DNA of 51,636 nt from a virus. Shown piece after piece: positions 49,370-51,636 of the stretch (position 1 is the first letter of the stretch; the number at the start of each line of letters is the position of its first letter). The position numbers and the translations under genes are program-made. Under the pieces are notes generated by a model that was not told the DNA's origin, made no database searches, and saw only the letters and a list, made by a program, of their open reading frames with translations. The DNA lies in IMG/VR virus record IMGVR_UViG_3300025087_001438, positions 1-51,636 of that record; one strand, written 5' to 3'.

Positions 49370-50111
49370 AGTTGGCCGACTCTTGTAAAAGGAAAATCTT
49401 GATAGTCTTAGTACCCGTGCTGGCTGTCCCCCCAGTCGCCACGCAGGAACTTAGCAAATAGATGTTTGAAGCATCAGCATCCACTGAGTAAGTTATCCAG
49501 TTACAGACCGTGCCTGAAACATTAGTATAGGTTGTCCAGGGCAAAGAACGGAAACGGTTGGGTGTGTAGTCGGTGTCCTGGATGAAGGCCAAGACCGTTG
49601 GGATAAAGTTTAGCCCGTGGGCAATGCTGACAGTCGTTGAACCACTGGCGAATGAACCAGCGGCGGCCGTAGCTGTGGCGTCGGTAGTAGTGGCCGTAAC
49701 ACTGTCCACAATTTTGAATATATTTTGGTCACTGTTGAAGACTAGTTGGTCAAGTAATGCCGAAGTGACATCATAACCAGACTTGGCTATTTTCAAAGCC
49801 GTTGAACCATCAGTAAATCTGCCGAACTGGGCGATATTTACGCCACTGGTATCCAGTATCCTAAGACCGAACGCCCCATCATCCAGCTGGCCTTGGGTTA
49901 TAACTGCGTTGCCGTCATCATCAAAGTAAGTTTGTTTGCCAACTCTGCCTTCCATTAAGATATTTCTCATTCGGAAAGCATCACCAATAGCACCGCTAAT
50001 TTGGGCGCTGTCAAAACGTATCTGGCTGGAAGGCACAGTCGTTAGTTTGTCTACTGAGCGGCTTAAGAACTTATCTAAGCCCGAATCTTCGTAACTATAT
50101 TCATTATCCAT
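49368..50111 (-). CDS. Tail fibre/tip-like protein
   Basis: A 247-aa protein. The N-terminal 40 residues could attach to the tail hub. A central beta-rich part (TYFDDDGNAVITQGQLDD) and a C-terminal beta-sandwich domain end in KTIKIFLLQESAN. Overlaps the hub gene by 8 bases. Candidate receptor-binding or adaptor protein. Confidence 0.62.
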   Translation of the reverse strand: MDNEYSYEDSGLDKFLSRSVDKLTTVPSSQIRFDSAQISGAIGDAFRMRNILMEGRVGKQTYFDDDGNAVITQGQLDDGAFGLRILDTSGVNIAQFGRFTDGSTALKIAKSGYDVTSALLDQLVFNSDQNIFKIVDSVTATTTDATATAAAGSFASGSTTVSIAHGLNFIPTVLAFIQDTDYTPNRFRSLPWTTYTNVSGTVCNWITYSVDADASNIYLLSSCVATGGTASTGTKTIKIFLLQESAN

Positions 50112-51636
50112 TGACCGTTACCTCAGCTAACGTCCACCAAGTCGTTATCCCGTTCCAGACCCCTGGGTCGCCGACCTCATTATGGACAAACTTAAAGTCA
50201 ATATCCCGCCCCTCGATAATTTCCCCGCCAGTTGGGAACAATAATTTCTCCACGTTCTTATTTACTTGGCCTAGAGTCCTGAAAGCTCCCCCATCAATGG
50301 AGTATTGTAATTGAGCGCCTCTGGCATTTTCCGAGTCGACCAAGACTGACAAGTAGCGTTTGGTCTGGTCGGTACCAAAATTATTCCTGCCTAGCTGAAC
50401 TTCCATCGGTATGGGGTCGACATGGTCGCGGTTAGTCGTTTCATCACGAAACAGATTGCCTAGCTCATCAGTGAAGTACGGTTTGGTGTAGCCATGCATA
50501 GTGTGGTTGAACTGGAAACGGAACTCCCGCTTATGTTCCTCAGTCCACCAGGCGTTAAGGTCAAAGTCGTAACACAAGCGGTAGACTTTTTTGGCTGAAA
50601 CGGCAGTTGTAGTGGATGTGGAGGTACTGGAAGTCGAAGATGAAGTCGTGCTGACTGAGGTGGAACTAGTCGAGGTAGTTATGGTCGTAAACGAACTAGT
50701 ACTAGTAGAAGTGCTGGAAGTCGAAGTGCTGGAGGTCGAGCTGGATGTAGAGCTGGTGCTAGTAGACGAAGTGGAGGTGGAGGTTGTTACGCTTTCTAAG
50801 GGTAACAATTCGCCCACCGCCACTTTATACACCCGACCAACTGCGACAGCTGAAGCTTTAGGGAAATTGGTCTGGTTAATAGCTCTGATGTAGGGGTCGA
50901 TGGCTCTTGACAGTAATTGGAGTTGGCCAGTATTGTCGTTATAGGCCCAGACACCAGTGGTATGTAGCCAGATAGTCCAGGAGCCGATATTTTGGATGGT
51001 TTCGTGCGATACACAGCCGATTGTTTCGGAAACGGTAATCAGATTAGCCCCGTCCCATTTTAAGAAAGAGTTTTTAGTGAACAGGAACAGCCGGTTGTTG
51101 TTCTTACCCCAACCAGTAAACTCCGGTTTGGCTTCACGGCCTGGTGGTACTCGTTCCCAGTCAGCCGTTTCGGGAGTCTTGTAATCGGTGTTCCAAAAGC
51201 GTGACAGCTTGCCTTTAGTGTCGGTCAGCCAGATTTCATCGTTGTCTTTGACATTCAGGGTGGCCATCTCAAAGCTGAAGCGGTTGTTCTTTTTATCAAC
51301 AGCTACGACGCTCAAGCCGGTAACCAATCGGGCTTCGGTGCCACTTGAGTAAATATCCAGCTGCATACCGGCTTTGATGTAGCGTACCGAATCAACCCGT
51401 ATATTTTGTAGTAGTCCCGCCTGGTCGGTCTGGACTTGGGTGATAAAACCCAGCGGTGGTGAGGACTTATAAAACCGGTCAAAGTAATACTTACCATTGA
51501 CATAGCAGTTGATAGCGTACAGTTCCCCATTATACTCAGTGATGAACTTGGAGGCTGGAGCTTTATAAACGTTGCGGGTGGTAGAAGTACTCAAGGTGTA
51601 GTCAATGTTGGTCAGGGGCAGATAATTATTATTAGC
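50104..51636 (-). CDS. Tail hub / beta-propeller protein, C-terminal part, with internal S/T insert
   Basis: Continuation of the gene that begins at 404. The final 14 bases repeat the window start. Residues 135-640 of the joined protein have repeated strand-turn motifs (WAYNDNTGQLQLLSRAID) of a beta-propeller. About residues 414-475 are a pure S/T tract (50602-50787) between two beta strands, so it would loop out on the surface. P22 gp10-like tail protein by style. No stop or gap is seen across the join. Confidence 0.8.
   Translation of the reverse strand, partial: ANNNYLPLTNIDYTLSTSTTRNVYKAPASKFITEYNGELYAINCYVNGKYYFDRFYKSSPPLGFITQVQTDQAGLLQNIRVDSVRYIKAGMQLDIYSSGTEARLVTGLSVVAVDKKNNRFSFEMATLNVKDNDEIWLTDTKGKLSRFWNTDYKTPETADWERVPPGREAKPEFTGWGKNNNRLFLFTKNSFLKWDGANLITVSETIGCVSHETIQNIGSWTIWLHTTGVWAYNDNTGQLQLLSRAIDPYIRAINQTNFPKASAVAVGRVYKVAVGELLPLESVTTSTSTSSTSTSSTSSSTSSTSTSSTSTSTSSFTTITTSTSSTSVSTTSSSTSSTSTSTTTAVSAKKVYRLCYDFDLNAWWTEEHKREFRFQFNHTMHGYTKPYFTDELGNLFRDETTNRDHVDPIPMEVQLGRNNFGTDQTKRYLSVLVDSENARGAQLQYSIDGGAFRTLGQVNKNVEKLLFPTGGEIIEGRDIDFKFVHNEVGDPGVWNGITTWWTLAEVTVNG
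51623..51636. repeat. 14-base terminal direct repeat
   Basis: The last 14 bases equal the first 14 (TAATTATTATTAGC). Removing one copy keeps the tail-hub gene in frame, so it is likely an assembly overlap of a circular or permuted molecule. Confidence 0.85.

Noticed and set aside
1-51636. Temperate lifestyle (prophage)
   Set aside because: No integrase, excisionase, attachment site or CI-like repressor pair was recognised. The winged-helix gene alone is not enough.

Overview
The window is a complete or near-complete genome of a tailed bacteriophage, most likely with podovirus-type morphology. I see a small terminase subunit, a large terminase, a 728-residue P22-size portal, scaffold and HK97-type capsid genes, a beta-propeller tail hub, ejected internal proteins (a transglycosylase, a coiled-coil protein and an 883-residue LPD38-type protein), and a holin/M23-endolysin lysis cassette. 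There is no tape measure, tail sheath or major tail tube gene. The last 14 bases repeat the first 14. With one copy removed, the tail-hub gene reads in frame across the ends, so the molecule is circular or circularly permuted, about 51,622 bp. I see no integrase, tRNA, polymerase, primase or helicase. The host cannot be named from this sequence. The genetic code looks standard.

Layout. Positions 1-5.9 kb (minus strand) hold tail and structural genes, three of which end in very long serine/threonine (S/T) low-complexity tracts. Positions 5.9-23.4 kb (minus) are one tightly overlapped operon of about 25 genes for carbohydrate work: roughly ten glycosyltransferases, six methyltransferase-like proteins, a sugar 3-dehydratase-like PLP enzyme, a nucleotide-sugar SDR, a short UDP-sugar dehydrogenase-like protein and a polysaccharide deacetylase. 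A GroES co-chaperonin and an HNH/AP2 endonuclease are embedded in it. Positions 23.4-31.4 kb (minus) hold the head module, including two more S/T-rich proteins. Positions 31.4-32.9 kb hold a secreted cysteine-rich peptide, a zinc-finger protein and TerS. Positions 33.0-39.8 kb (plus, apart from one minus-strand HNH gene) form the early region: a chain of tiny genes coupled by ATGA overlaps, then a winged-helix regulator, a Cas4/RecB-like nuclease, an OB-like protein, a Phd-like protein and RusA. Several sigma70-type promoters and structured non-coding elements lie here. Positions 39.8-51.6 kb (minus) hold a metallophosphoesterase, the lysis cassette and the internal virion and tail genes.

My main interpretation is that this phage may decorate its own particle. 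Six virion-type proteins carry mucin-like S/T tracts, and one genome-scale operon supplies the sugar-building and sugar-transfer enzymes. Six late transcription units share a 10-base element (AGACTATTGT). In five of them it overlaps a TTGT-type -35 box followed by a -10 box placed so close to the ATG that the mRNAs should be leaderless or nearly so. Both ideas are inferences from the sequence and are testable.
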